From: an uncultured Oscillibacter sp.
GTDB lineage: Bacteria > Bacillota > Clostridia > Oscillospirales > Oscillospiraceae
Assembly: GCF_910584465.1 (NCBI RefSeq)
Contig: NZ_CAJUBK010000020.1
Coordinates: 1 to 40,405 of the forward strand
Direction: 5' to 3'
DNA: 40,405 bases
Shown: piece by piece, positions 30,549 to 38,105 of the stretch
Position numbering within the stretch: the first letter of the stretch is position 1
Layout of the letters: every line of letters begins with the position of its first letter
Notes under the pieces: generated by a model
Seen by the model: only the letters and a program-made list of their open reading frames with translations
The model's database searches: none
Told to the model about the DNA's origin: nothing
Program-made: the position numbers and the translations under genes

Positions 30549-31972
30549 AAGACGTGAGATACCGCTGGAACACCCTCTGCATCTACGACCGCCGGGGCGT
30601 GGAGGAGCACCTCACCGCCATGGCCGCCAAGGGCTGGCGGCTGGAGAAGACCGGGAACACCCTCTGGAAGTACCGCCGGGCGGGACCGGCCCGGGTCCGC
30701 TACGCCGTCACCTACAGCGCCGGGGCCTCCCAGTTCGAGCCGGGCCCCACGGAGGGACAGCAGTCCCTGGAGGAGCTCTGCGCCGCCGCCGGGTGGACGA
30801 AGGTCTGCGACTGGTCCCAGATGCAGATCTTCTCCACGGAGGACCCCGCCGCCGTCCCCCTGGAGACGGACGAGGCCATCCGCCTGGAGAACCTCCACCG
30901 CTCCATGCGGAAGAATTTCCTGCCCGCCAACTTCATCCTGCTGGCCGTTGGCCTCTTCATGTCGGCGTCCTTCCTGGGCACGCTGTTCGTCAAGCCCCTG
31001 CAAATCCTGCGGCGCAATGCCAGCCTCTTCTCCGGGCCGCTGTTCGTCCTGGTGGCGGCGCTGGAGATCTGCACCCTCTGCCATTACTACGGCTGGCGGC
31101 GCAGATCCCTCCGCTCCATCGCTGGGGGAGGCCCCTGCGCCCCCATCAGCACCAGGGCCTATCAGCGCCTCAACGCCGCCGGGCTGGTCCTGGTGGGGAT
31201 CTTCCTCGCGCTCTATCTGGCGATGGAGCTGGCCGGAGGCGGCGGCAGGGGCCATGCCCTGTTCCTCGTCCTCTACCTGGCCCTGTTCGCCCTGGTGGTG
31301 GCCCTGATCCGGGGGACCACGGCCCTCCTGCGGCGGCGGGGCGTCTCCAAGTGGTGGAACATCGCCGGCACCCTGGCGGCGGACGTGGTCCTGGTCTCCG
31401 TCATGATCGGCGGGCTGGCCTGGGGAGCGATCCGCTTCGACTGGTCCGGCAGTGGGAGCGGGGAGACCTATACCTATCACCACTTGGAATTCGACGTACA
31501 TCCCCGGGAGGACGTGCCCCTGACCCTCACCGACCTGACCGGGGAGACCTACCGGCATACCAGCCGGGAATGGCGGTCCGAGGGTTCCTTCTTCGTGCCC
31601 AAGCAGTCCTATCGGGAGTACGCCCTCCAGGACACGGAGGACGCGTCCGAGGACGTCTGGCCCGGCTCCCTCCATCTCAGCTATACCATCTGCGAGCCCC
31701 GGGGCCGGTGGCTTTACGACGCGCTGGTGGAGGACTTCCTGAACATAGAGGACCGCAAGGAGATCCCCGAGTTCCAGCGCATCTACCGCGAAGAGGACCC
31801 GACCCCCTGGGGCGCGGAGGCCGCCTATCAGCAGTACTACCGGCAGGATGGGGACGCCGCGGACGACTGGCTCCTCTGCTGGCCGGGGCGGGTGGTGGTG
31901 CTGTCCCTGGACCGGTCTCTCACGGACGCGGAGAAGGCCGTCATCCGGGAGCGGCTGTCCGCCGGGGCATAG
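30545..31972 (+). CDS. DUF2812 domain membrane protein (second of two)
   Basis: 475 residues, a paralogue of the preceding protein in the same domain order: VEEHLTAMAAKGWRLEK, LWKYRRAGPARVRYAVTYSAG, CAAAGWTKVCDWSQMQIFS, four membrane segments (about 125-310), then a soluble end with CWPGRVVVLSLDRSLTDAEKAVIRERL. Similarity is strongest in the N-terminal domain (ELCAAAGWTK is identical) and in the TPWGAEAAY block, weak in the membrane part, so the duplication is old. The pair may form a heterodimer. Followed by a hairpin at 31986-32010. Confidence 0.9.
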   Translation: MKDVRYRWNTLCIYDRRGVEEHLTAMAAKGWRLEKTGNTLWKYRRAGPARVRYAVTYSAGASQFEPGPTEGQQSLEELCAAAGWTKVCDWSQMQIFSTEDPAAVPLETDEAIRLENLHRSMRKNFLPANFILLAVGLFMSASFLGTLFVKPLQILRRNASLFSGPLFVLVAALEICTLCHYYGWRRRSLRSIAGGGPCAPISTRAYQRLNAAGLVLVGIFLALYLAMELAGGGGRGHALFLVLYLALFALVVALIRGTTALLRRRGVSKWWNIAGTLAADVVLVSVMIGGLAWGAIRFDWSGSGSGETYTYHHLEFDVHPREDVPLTLTDLTGETYRHTSREWRSEGSFFVPKQSYREYALQDTEDASEDVWPGSLHLSYTICEPRGRWLYDALVEDFLNIEDRKEIPEFQRIYREEDPTPWGAEAAYQQYYRQDGDAADDWLLCWPGRVVVLSLDRSLTDAEKAVIRERLSAGA

Positions 31973-31985
31973 GGCATGAAAGGAC

Positions 31986-32012
31986 GAGGAGAGGCGGACT
32001 GCCTCTCCTCTT
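31986..32012. terminator. Hairpin between convergent DUF2812 and spo0A genes
   Basis: Perfect 10-bp stem GAGGAGAGGC / GCCTCTCCTC with loop GGACT, then TTCC. T-runs are short on both strands. Confidence 0.45.
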
Positions 32013-32126
32013 CCGGTCGTCGAAAAACGCAGGAGTCCCATCAGCAGGAAGGAAGGGGATACGCGGGGGCCAGGCGGGGCCTCCGCCGCGCCGTCCCGGC
32101 TGGGGAGGTCCGAACGGTCCGCTCCC

Positions 32127-32897
32127 TCAGCCCCGCTCCCGCAGGACCCAGCTGTCCCCGCTGAGCATCAGCCGGTCGGCGATCATGGCGATGAACTCCG
32201 AATTGGTGGGCTTGCCCTTGGTGTTGGAGACCGTGTAGCCGAAGTACTTCTGCAGGGTCTCCAGGTCGCCCCGGTCCCAGGCCACCTCGATGGCGTGGCG
32301 GATGGCCCGCTCCACCCGGGAGGGCGTGGTGCCGAAGCGCTTGGCCACCGCCGGATAGAGCACCTTCGTGACGGCATTGATGACCTCCATATCGTTGACG
32401 GCGATGATGATGGCCTCCCGCAGGTACTGGTATCCCTTGATATGGGCGGGGACGCCGATCTCATGGATCACGGCGGTGACCGTGTTCTTCAGGGCGTAGA
32501 GCCGCATCTCCGGCGCGGAAGGGACCTCGAAGATGCCCCGCATCCGCTCCAGCAGGGAATTGGGCTCACAGGGCTTCGGCAGATAATAGCTGACGCCCAG
32601 CTTCTCCGCGTCGGAGAGGACCTTATCCCCGCAGAAGGCGGAGATGACGATCGTCTTGGGCATATGGCCCTCCCGGTCCTTCAGCGCCTTGAGCACGCCC
32701 AGTCCGTCCAGCCCCGGCAGGGCGATGTCCGTCAGCAGGAGATCCGGGCGCTCCTCCTCGATCAGCCGCAGGGCCTCCTGCCCATCCCCGGTGGAGCCCG
32801 CCACAGTGAACTCACCGGCCTGTTCGATGGCCTCTTGCAGCATCGCGCGGAATTCCTCACTGGTATCTGCCAGGAGCACGGTCCTTTTCTTATCCAT
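32127..32897 (-). CDS. spo0A: Sporulation master regulator Spo0A
   Basis: 256 residues. Receiver domain (1-125) with phospho-Asp57 in LLLTDIALPGLDG, the conserved hydroxyl residue in IVISAFCGD and the Lys in YYLPKPCEP. The acidic pocket reads ADTSEE, with Thr12 where Bacillus has a second Asp; the Glu pair next to it may substitute. The effector domain (about 140-256) has the hallmark recognition helix NTKGKPTNSEFIAMIADRLML and the sigma-contact helices ATKVLYPAVAKRFGTTPSRVERAIRHAIEVAW. Phosphorylated Spo0A binds 0A boxes and starts sporulation. A perfect TGTCGAA box at 33023-33029 and a promoter at 32965-32993 lie upstream. The usual upstream neighbour spoIVB is absent. Confidence 0.97.
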   Translation of the reverse strand: MDKKRTVLLADTSEEFRAMLQEAIEQAGEFTVAGSTGDGQEALRLIEEERPDLLLTDIALPGLDGLGVLKALKDREGHMPKTIVISAFCGDKVLSDAEKLGVSYYLPKPCEPNSLLERMRGIFEVPSAPEMRLYALKNTVTAVIHEIGVPAHIKGYQYLREAIIIAVNDMEVINAVTKVLYPAVAKRFGTTPSRVERAIRHAIEVAWDRGDLETLQKYFGYTVSNTKGKPTNSEFIAMIADRLMLSGDSWVLRERG

Positions 32898-32964
32898 AGA
32901 TTCCAGTCCCTTTCCTTACATGTCGGCTGACGGGTCTCCTAGACACTCTCAGCTCGTTTTTTAT

Positions 32965-32993
32965 AAAATACCATAAAATTCCATGTTTTTCAA
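32965..32993 (-). promoter_or_regulatory. Promoter of spo0A
   Basis: Reverse strand: TTGAAA (32993-32988), a 17-base spacer and TATTTT (32970-32965), in an AT-rich patch that stands out from the GC-rich surroundings. Sigma-A like; a sigma-H element could not be assigned. Confidence 0.45.
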
Positions 32994-33022
32994 GATAGGA
33001 TTACAAAAAAGTTGAATTTTTC

Positions 33023-33029
33023 TTCGACA
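33023..33029 (-). promoter_or_regulatory. 0A box upstream of spo0A
   Basis: TGTCGAA on the reverse strand is a perfect core Spo0A-binding box, about 30 bases upstream of the -35 element. Suggests autoregulation as in Bacillus. Confidence 0.55.
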
Positions 33030-33324
33030 TATTTCTGGTTTTCCGGCGCAAACCCCATATATTGTGCATATTTTGCGTTTTGTTGAGGATTTCCACCATT
33101 TCCCGACCGTCGAAAGACGGGGCTTCCGGCCTCCTCCTCCGTCAAAGCGGCGTCCCGGCAAAAAATTTACCCTCCCGCCGGCGCCGGCGGGGCCTCCGCT
33201 CCCCGTGCCGCCTATGCTCCGGCAGGCCCGCCGCGCGTCCCCCGCCGCGGGGCCCGGGCGGGAGCGGGAAAAAACTTACCGTCCGGCAGGATCGATCTTT
33301 CCCACTTCCCCTCCCGCCGAAACT

Positions 33325-33530
33325 ATGGTAGAATAGCCGCAGGGCCGCTGTCCCATTTCGATCCCGGCCATTTTCCCGCCCCTAACGGGGCAGCCGGGGG
33401 ATCTGGCGGGTCATGTCATAAAAGCGGACACTTTGTATGGCCTGACAGCCGCAGAGCGGCCATCATACTTCGATCCCCCCTCCTCTTTCCCGCCCCCCTG
33501 CGGGGCCGGCCGGGAAAGCCGAGTGACGAT
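33325..33530 (+). repeat. Degenerate tandem repeat, period 112 bp, ahead of the Nudix gene
   Basis: ATGG...AGCCGCAG...TTCGATCCC...TTTCCCGCCCC...CGGGGC...GCCGGG occurs from 33325 and again from 33437, with landmarks (ATGG, TTCG) exactly 112 bases apart. Each unit carries the G/C hairpin CCGCCCC / CGGGGC-type. No coding content is seen. It lies in the likely leader of the Nudix operon. Confidence 0.55.
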
Positions 33531-33588
33531 ACCGCCTGAGCCGTGCTCCCATGGTATCACGGGGGGCCGGAAAAAGGAAGGACTTTTT

Positions 33589-34161
33589 ATGGACCTGAGA
33601 GAACAGCTCCGCGCCTTCCGCCCCTGGAACGAGCAGGAGGAGCGGGACCGCCTCGTGCTCCTCCGCCTCTTGGAGGGCGGCGGGGACTTTTACGGCCGGG
33701 AGGACCCGGCCCACCTGACGGCCTCCGCCTGGGTGGTCAGCCCGGACCGGACGCGCGTCCTGCTGGCCTATCACAACCTCTATGGGTCCTGGGCCTGGCT
33801 GGGGGGCCACGCCGACGGGGACCGGGACCTGCTGGCGGCGGCCCTCCGGGAGGTCCGGGAGGAGAGCGGGCTGGAGGACGTGCGCCCCGTGTCGCCGGAC
33901 CTCTACTCCGTGGAGATCTTGACGGTGGACGGCCATGAGAAGCGGTGGCGGTACGTCTCCTCCCACCTCCATCTGAACGCCACCTTCCTCCTGGAGGCCG
34001 ACCCCGCCGCCCCGGTCCGCTGCAAGCCGGACGAGAACAGCCGCGTGGGGTGGTTCGGTCTGGAGGAGGCCGTCGCCGCCTCCTCGGAGCCCTGGTTCCG
34101 GGAGCGGATCTACTCGAAGCTGAACGCCAAGCTGGCGGGCTTCCCGCCGCGCCCCCGGTGA
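33589..34161 (+). CDS. Nudix hydrolase with an atypical Nudix box
   Basis: 190 residues. The Nudix box reads GGHADGDRDLLAAALREVREESGL: the catalytic REVREE helix is intact, but the first Glu of G-x5-E is Arg. Related proteins usually have GGHADGDEDLL, so this is a single lineage change that may weaken a salt bridge rather than abolish catalysis. The substrate is unknown; proteins of this length with SPDRTRVLLAYHNLYGSWAWLGGH are often annotated as general NTP or ADP-ribose type pyrophosphohydrolases. ATG at 33589 is preceded by AAAAGGAAGGA; longer frames enter the tandem repeat. Its end overlaps the next gene (GTGA). Confidence 0.88.
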   Translation: MDLREQLRAFRPWNEQEERDRLVLLRLLEGGGDFYGREDPAHLTASAWVVSPDRTRVLLAYHNLYGSWAWLGGHADGDRDLLAAALREVREESGLEDVRPVSPDLYSVEILTVDGHEKRWRYVSSHLHLNATFLLEADPAAPVRCKPDENSRVGWFGLEEAVAASSEPWFRERIYSKLNAKLAGFPPRPR

Positions 34162-34886
34162 GCGGGGGACGCTGGGAGGCGCTGTGCCCCGGCGGCCTCC
34201 GCTTCGTCTATGGGGACGGCCAGTTCCCGCCGGGGCTGGACAGCTTCCTCCTCTCCTCCCTGCCGAGGCTGAAGCCGGGGCTCAAGGTCTGCGACCTGGG
34301 CTGCGGCACGGGGCTGGTGTCCCTGCTCCTCCTCCAGCGGCAGCGGGCGCTGACGGTGACGGGCCTGGACATCCAGCCCGAGGCGGTCCGCCTGGCCTCC
34401 CTGGCGGCGGAGGAGAACGGCCTGACGGACCGCCTGTCCTTCCGGCTGGAGGACCTGCGGCAGACCTCCCTGCCCGCCGGGAGCTTCGACCTGGCCGTCT
34501 GCAACCCGCCCTACTTCCCTCCCTCCAGCGGCCTCCTGCCTAAGGGGGACGCCCGCCGGACCGCCCGGACGGAGGAAACCTGCACGCCGGAGGACGTCTG
34601 CCGGGCCGCGGCCCGCCTCCTGCGCTGGGGCGGGAGCCTCTGCCTGGTCCATAAGCCGGAGCGGCTGACCGACCTCCTCTGCGCCCTGCGGCAAAGCGGC
34701 CTGGAACCGAAACGCCTGCGCTTCGCCGCCGCCCGGCCGGACAAGGCCCCCTCCCTGCTTTTGCTGGAGGCCCGCCGGGGCGGCAGGCCGGGGATGACCG
34801 CGGAACCGCTTTTGCTCCTGGAAGCTCCCGACGGCTCCCCCGCGGCGGAGCTGGACCGCATCTATTTCAGAGAGGTGTCAACATGA
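34158..34886 (+). CDS. tRNA1(Val) A37 N6-methyltransferase-like protein (YfiC/TrmN6)
   Basis: 242 residues, class I SAM-dependent methyltransferase. Motif I is VCDLGCGTGLVSLLL, the acidic strand TGLDIQPEAVRLA, and the N6-adenine signature DLAVCNPPYF. The N-terminal ALCPGGLRFVYGDGQFPPGLDSFLL fits the TrmN6/YfiC group (F-x-x-G-x-D-S-x-L). Start is GTG at 34158, overlapping the Nudix stop by 4 bases; no ATG gives this N-terminus. It is followed by rsmI with another 4-base overlap, a neighbourhood typical for yabB/yfiC-like methyltransferases in Firmicutes, which supports an RNA substrate. Confidence 0.88.
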   Translation: MSGGRWEALCPGGLRFVYGDGQFPPGLDSFLLSSLPRLKPGLKVCDLGCGTGLVSLLLLQRQRALTVTGLDIQPEAVRLASLAAEENGLTDRLSFRLEDLRQTSLPAGSFDLAVCNPPYFPPSSGLLPKGDARRTARTEETCTPEDVCRAAARLLRWGGSLCLVHKPERLTDLLCALRQSGLEPKRLRFAAARPDKAPSLLLLEARRGGRPGMTAEPLLLLEAPDGSPAAELDRIYFREVST

Positions 34887-35719
34887 GCGGAACGCTTTAC
34901 CTCGTCGCCACCCCCATCGGCAACCTGGGGGACCTCTCCCCCAGGGCCCTGGAGACCTTGTCCGCCGTGGACTTCATCGCGGCGGAGGACACCCGCGTGT
35001 CCCTGAAGCTGCTGAACCATTTCGGCATCAAGAAGCCCCTGGTCAGCTACCACGAGCACAACCACGTCACCGCCGGGCCGTCCATCCTGGCCCGTCTGCT
35101 GGCGGGGGAGGACTGCGCCCTGGTGACGGACGCCGGGACCCCCGCCATCTCCGACCCGGGCGAGCCCCTGGTCCGGCTCTGCGCCGAGAGCGGCGTGAGC
35201 GTGCTGTCCATCCCCGGCTGCTGCGCCGCCGTCAGCGCCCTGGCGGTCAGCGGCCTGCCCACGGGGCGCTTCACCTTCGAGGGCTTCCTGTCCGTCAGCA
35301 GGAAGAGCCGCCGGGAGCACCTGGAGAGCCTCCGGGACGAGCGGCGGACCATGATCTTCCACGAGGCCCCCCACAAGCTCCGGAACACGCTGGCCGACTT
35401 CGCCGCGGTCTTCGGCCCGGACCGCCGGATCGCCCTCTGCCGGGAGCTGACCAAGCTCCACGAGGAGATCCGCCGCTGCACCCTGGGCGAGGCCGCGGCC
35501 TACTACGCGGAGAACGCCCCCCGGGGCGAGTACGTCCTGGTAGTGGCCGGGGCGGAGCCCCCCGCGGAGGCCGCCGTCACCCTGGAGGAGGGCGCCGCCC
35601 AGGTGCTGGCCCTGGTGGAGGCCGGCGCCCGGCTGAAGGACGCCGCCAAGGAGGTGGCGGACCACACCGGCCTCAGCAAGAACGAGCTCTATGCCGCCGC
35701 CCTGGAGCGGCGGGGATAA
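34883..35719 (+). CDS. rsmI: 16S rRNA (cytidine-1402-2'-O)-methyltransferase
   Basis: 278-residue tetrapyrrole-methylase-fold enzyme that methylates the ribose of C1402 in the ribosomal decoding centre. Seen: N-terminal GTLYLVATPIGNLGDLSPRA, AAEDTRVSLKLLNHFGI, the SAM site LVTDAGTPAISDPGEPLV, FTFEGFLS and the IFHEAPHKL block, and the C-terminal helical domain ending KNELYAAALE. Length is usual. AGAGGTG precedes the ATG. Last gene of the Nudix-methyltransferase-rsmI unit. Confidence 0.96.
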   Translation: MSGTLYLVATPIGNLGDLSPRALETLSAVDFIAAEDTRVSLKLLNHFGIKKPLVSYHEHNHVTAGPSILARLLAGEDCALVTDAGTPAISDPGEPLVRLCAESGVSVLSIPGCCAAVSALAVSGLPTGRFTFEGFLSVSRKSRREHLESLRDERRTMIFHEAPHKLRNTLADFAAVFGPDRRIALCRELTKLHEEIRRCTLGEAAAYYAENAPRGEYVLVVAGAEPPAEAAVTLEEGAAQVLALVEAGARLKDAAKEVADHTGLSKNELYAAALERRG

Positions 35720-35768
35720 AAGCCGCCCTCTCCGGACTGGAATATAGTATAATTTACCGTCCCGCTGT

Positions 35769-35816
35769 CCATACTTCCCTCAGAACTTTTGTCATGAGGG
35801 AGGAATTTCCGTATGG
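35769..35816 (+). promoter_or_regulatory. Nested hairpin over the ribosome site of the SpoIIQ-like gene
   Basis: CCCTCA (35777-35782) pairs with TGAGGG (35795-35800) directly before AGGAA, and CCATAC (35769-35774) pairs with GTATGG (35811-35816), which includes the start codon. The nested stem could hide the ribosome site. An isolated TATAAT is at 35748-35753, without a matching -35. Confidence 0.45.
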
Positions 35817-36535
35817 AAAACAAACTGAGATCCGTCCTCAGCGGTACCGGGTTCTACGTACTGCTGGCAGTCTGCCTGATCGTGGCGGCGGTGAGCGGCT
35901 GGTTCCTGCTCTTCGGAACGGACAGCGCCCCGGAGGAGGAGGCCCCGCCCCCGGCGGCGGTCTCCGCCCCGGCGCGGGACGTCTACGTCCCGGAGCCGGA
36001 GGACACGGGCGGCCCGGAGGACGAGCCCTCCGCCGAAGTCTCCGCCCCGGCCCCGGTGGAGGTGGAGATCGTCCCCGCCATGCCGGAGGTCCCGGTGGAC
36101 GACACGCCGGTCATCGCCCAGGAGCCCCGGCTGGTGGTGGAGCCCCTGAAGGGCGAGGTGCTGATGGCCTTCTCCGTGGACCAGCTGGTCTACAGTCCCA
36201 CGCTGGCGGACTGGCGGACCCATGACGGCGTGGACATCTCCGCCGCGCCGGGCTCCACGGTCCTGGCCGCCACCTCCGGGACGGTCGCCTCCGTGGAGGA
36301 CGACCCCATGATGGGCACCACGGTGACCATCGACCACGAGGGGGGCTACACCACCGTCTACGCCAACCTCCAGGCCAAGCCCACGGTGCTGCCGGGGGAC
36401 CTGGTCACCGCCGGGCAGATCATCGGCGCGGTGGGCTCCACCGCCGCCGCCGAGGCCGCCCAAAGCCCCCACCTCCACTTCTCCGTCACCCAGGACGGGG
36501 AAGCCGTGGACCCAAGCGAGTTCCTGGGCCGCTGA
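35813..36535 (+). CDS. M23 (LytM) metallopeptidase, probable SpoIIQ
   Basis: 240 residues. One N-terminal membrane anchor (GFYVLLAVCLIVAAVSGWFLLF, about 12-33), an acidic/Pro/Ala-rich linker (about 35-115), then a LytM domain. Zinc ligands are in THDGVDISA (HxxxD) and SPHLHFSV (HxH), so the site is complete, as in clostridial SpoIIQ and unlike Bacillus SpoIIQ, which lost a ligand. SpoIIQ sits in the forespore membrane and binds SpoIIIAH across the septum. The size, single anchor and domain order fit SpoIIQ, but general cell-wall endopeptidases share them. spoIIP and spo0A in the same window support a sporulation role. Confidence 0.8.
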   Translation: MENKLRSVLSGTGFYVLLAVCLIVAAVSGWFLLFGTDSAPEEEAPPPAAVSAPARDVYVPEPEDTGGPEDEPSAEVSAPAPVEVEIVPAMPEVPVDDTPVIAQEPRLVVEPLKGEVLMAFSVDQLVYSPTLADWRTHDGVDISAAPGSTVLAATSGTVASVEDDPMMGTTVTIDHEGGYTTVYANLQAKPTVLPGDLVTAGQIIGAVGSTAAAEAAQSPHLHFSVTQDGEAVDPSEFLGR

Positions 36536-36543
36536 TTTCCCCG

Positions 36544-36590
36544 AGCCCCGTTTTTGTGCCGGACCGGCCAAAGGCGGGGCTTGCCTTTTT
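36544..36590 (+). terminator. Terminator after the SpoIIQ-like gene
   Basis: AGCCCC (36544-36549) pairs with GGGGCT (36576-36581), enclosing a small GCCGG-A-CCGGC hairpin, and is followed by TTGCCTTTTT. Confidence 0.55.
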
Positions 36591-36609
36591 CCCGTCCCTA
36601 TGCTATGCT
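36581..36609 (+). promoter_or_regulatory. Possible promoter of the TSCPD gene
   Basis: TTGCCT (36581-36586), a 17-base spacer and TATGCT (36604-36609), inside a short CTATG triplicate. It overlaps the preceding terminator's T-run. Confidence 0.4.
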
Positions 36610-36669
36610 ATGTAGGATAAGCCCCCAATACGGCCCGCTTCGCCGCGGGATGAAAAAGGAGTAACGGAT

Positions 36670-36927
36670 ATGAAGACTTATACGTTCCAGCCTCACGGCG
36701 TCTGTTCCCGTGAAATGCAGGTGGATCTGGACGATCAGAACGTCATCCAGGAGTTCCGCGTCGTCGCCGGGTGCCACGGCAACCTCCAGGGCATCGCCGC
36801 CCTGGTGAAGGGTATGCCCGCCGAGGAGGCCATCCGCCGCCTGAAGGGCATCAACTGCAAGGGCAAGGGCACCTCCTGCCCGGATCAGCTGGCCCGGGGC
36901 CTGGAGCAGGCGCTGGCCCAGGGCTGA
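36670..36927 (+). CDS. TIGR03905-type TSCPD domain protein
   Basis: 85 residues with the TSCPD motif close to the end (GKGTSCPDQLARGLEQAL) and family features CSREMQVDLDDQNVIQEFRVVAGCHGNLQGI and LKGINCKGKG. TSCPD domains are found in B12-dependent ribonucleotide reductases and as small stand-alone proteins of unknown function in Firmicutes. The conserved cysteines (Cys13, 35, 63 and 70 region) suggest metal or redox chemistry. AAAAAGGAG precedes the ATG. The glycosyltransferase gene begins 17 bases after its stop, so they are probably co-transcribed. Confidence 0.92.
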   Translation: MKTYTFQPHGVCSREMQVDLDDQNVIQEFRVVAGCHGNLQGIAALVKGMPAEEAIRRLKGINCKGKGTSCPDQLARGLEQALAQG

Positions 36928-36944
36928 GGGGAACGGCGAAGGGA

Positions 36945-38075
36945 ATGAAGATCGTATTGGTCATCGACCAGTTCGACGACGCCAACAACGGCACCACCAT
37001 CAGCGCCCGCCGCTTCGCCACCGCCCTGAAAGAGCACGGGAACGAGGTCCGGGTCATCGCCACGGGCAAGCCCACGGACTATAAATACGCCGTGCGGCAG
37101 ATGAAGTTCCTCCCCATCGTGGAGCACCTGATCACCAGCCAGGGCATGCGCCTGGCCATCCCCAACAAGCACGTCTTCGAGAAGGCGGCGGCCTGGGCGG
37201 ACGTGGTGCACTTCATGATGCCCTCCCCCCTGGCCATCATGGGCCTGCGGCATGTGGAGCGCCTGGGCATCCCCCACACGGCGGCCTTCCACTGCCAGCC
37301 GGAGAACATCACCTTCACCCTCCACATGGGCAACAGCAAGCGGGTGAACGATTTCGTCTACACCAAGTTCCGGGACACCTTCTTCAACCGCTTCGGCCAC
37401 ATCCACTGCCCCAGCAACATGATCGCGGACCAGCTCCGCCAGCACGGCTACACCGCCCGGCTCCATGTCATCTCCAACGGCATCAGCCCCCAGTACACCT
37501 ACGGGCGCGCGCCGCAGGAGGCGTGGATGCAGGGGAAGTTCAACGTGCTGATGGTGGGCCGCTACGCCGGGGAGAAGCGGCAGGACGTGCTGATCGACGC
37601 CTGCGCCCGGTGCCGTCATAAGGACGAGATCCAGGTCATCCTGGCGGGCAAGGGGCCCCTGGAGAAGAAGTACCGCCGCCTGGCCCAAAAGCTCCCCAAC
37701 CCCATCGTCATGGAATTCTACGAGCCCGGACGCCTGCTGGAGATCCTCCACATGGCGGACCTGTATGTCCACACCTCCGACGCCGAGATCGAGGCCATGA
37801 GCTGTATGGAGGCATTCGCCTGCGGGCTGGTGCCCGTCATCGCCGACTCGCCCCGGTCCGCCACGCCCCAGTTCGCCCTGGACGGGCGGAGCCTCTTCCC
37901 CGCCGGGGACAGCGCCGCCCTGGCCGAGAAGATCGACTGGTGGTTCGAGCACCCCGCGGAGCGGGAGGAGATGGGCAGGCGCTATGGCGAGCACGCCGGG
38001 CAGTACGCCCTGGACCGCTCCATCGAGCAGGCGGAGGCGATGTTCCGCCAGGCCATCCAAGAGCAAAAACGATGA
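36945..38075 (+). CDS. GT4-family glycosyltransferase
   Basis: 376 residues, GT-B fold. The N-terminal half has the acceptor-side Rossmann start KIVLVIDQFDDANNGTTISARRFATAL and HFMMPSPLAIMGLRHVERLGIPHTAAFHCQPENI. The donor domain holds NVLMVGRYAGEKRQDVLIDA, VILAGKGPLEKKYRRLA and the E-x7-E signature in DAEIEAMSCMEAFACGLVPVIA. It resembles bacterial diacylglycerol or phosphatidylinositol glycosyltransferases (PimB/Alr-type), so a membrane glycolipid product is likely, but donor and acceptor are not determined. AAGGGA precedes the ATG. Ends in the terminator at 38078-38105. Confidence 0.9.
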   Translation: MKIVLVIDQFDDANNGTTISARRFATALKEHGNEVRVIATGKPTDYKYAVRQMKFLPIVEHLITSQGMRLAIPNKHVFEKAAAWADVVHFMMPSPLAIMGLRHVERLGIPHTAAFHCQPENITFTLHMGNSKRVNDFVYTKFRDTFFNRFGHIHCPSNMIADQLRQHGYTARLHVISNGISPQYTYGRAPQEAWMQGKFNVLMVGRYAGEKRQDVLIDACARCRHKDEIQVILAGKGPLEKKYRRLAQKLPNPIVMEFYEPGRLLEILHMADLYVHTSDAEIEAMSCMEAFACGLVPVIADSPRSATPQFALDGRSLFPAGDSAALAEKIDWWFEHPAEREEMGRRYGEHAGQYALDRSIEQAEAMFRQAIQEQKR

Positions 38076-38077
38076 CT

Positions 38078-38105
38078 GAGGGCCCCGCCGGAAGGCGGGG
38101 CCCTC
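38078..38105. terminator. Hairpin after the glycosyltransferase gene
   Basis: Perfect 12-bp stem GAGGGCCCCGCC / GGCGGGGCCCTC around a GGAA tetraloop. No T-run on the + strand. The GAGGGCCCCGC arm recurs at 38263-38273 on the far side of repeat copy B. Confidence 0.55.

Larger units (their letters stand above)
32898..33588. other. Long intergenic region between spo0A and the Nudix gene
   Basis: 691 bases without a credible gene. It holds the spo0A promoter (32965-32993), a 0A box (33023-33029), a small hairpin CCGTC-GAAA-GACGG (33107-33120), a GC-rich low-complexity stretch (about 33120-33270) and a two-copy tandem repeat of 112-bp period (from 33325). An extended -10 element TGGTAGAAT (33326-33334) could start the Nudix operon. 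Short frames inside are GC-driven and have no ribosome site. Confidence 0.7.

Noticed and set aside
33107..33120. CCGTC-GAAA-GACGG hairpin as a terminator
   Set aside because: Only a 5-bp stem and no T-run; no gene ends nearby on either strand.
33062..33336. Two overlapping frames of about 90 codons upstream of the Nudix gene
   Set aside because: Pro/Arg-rich low-complexity translations with no ribosome site; they reflect GC bias in an intergenic stretch.
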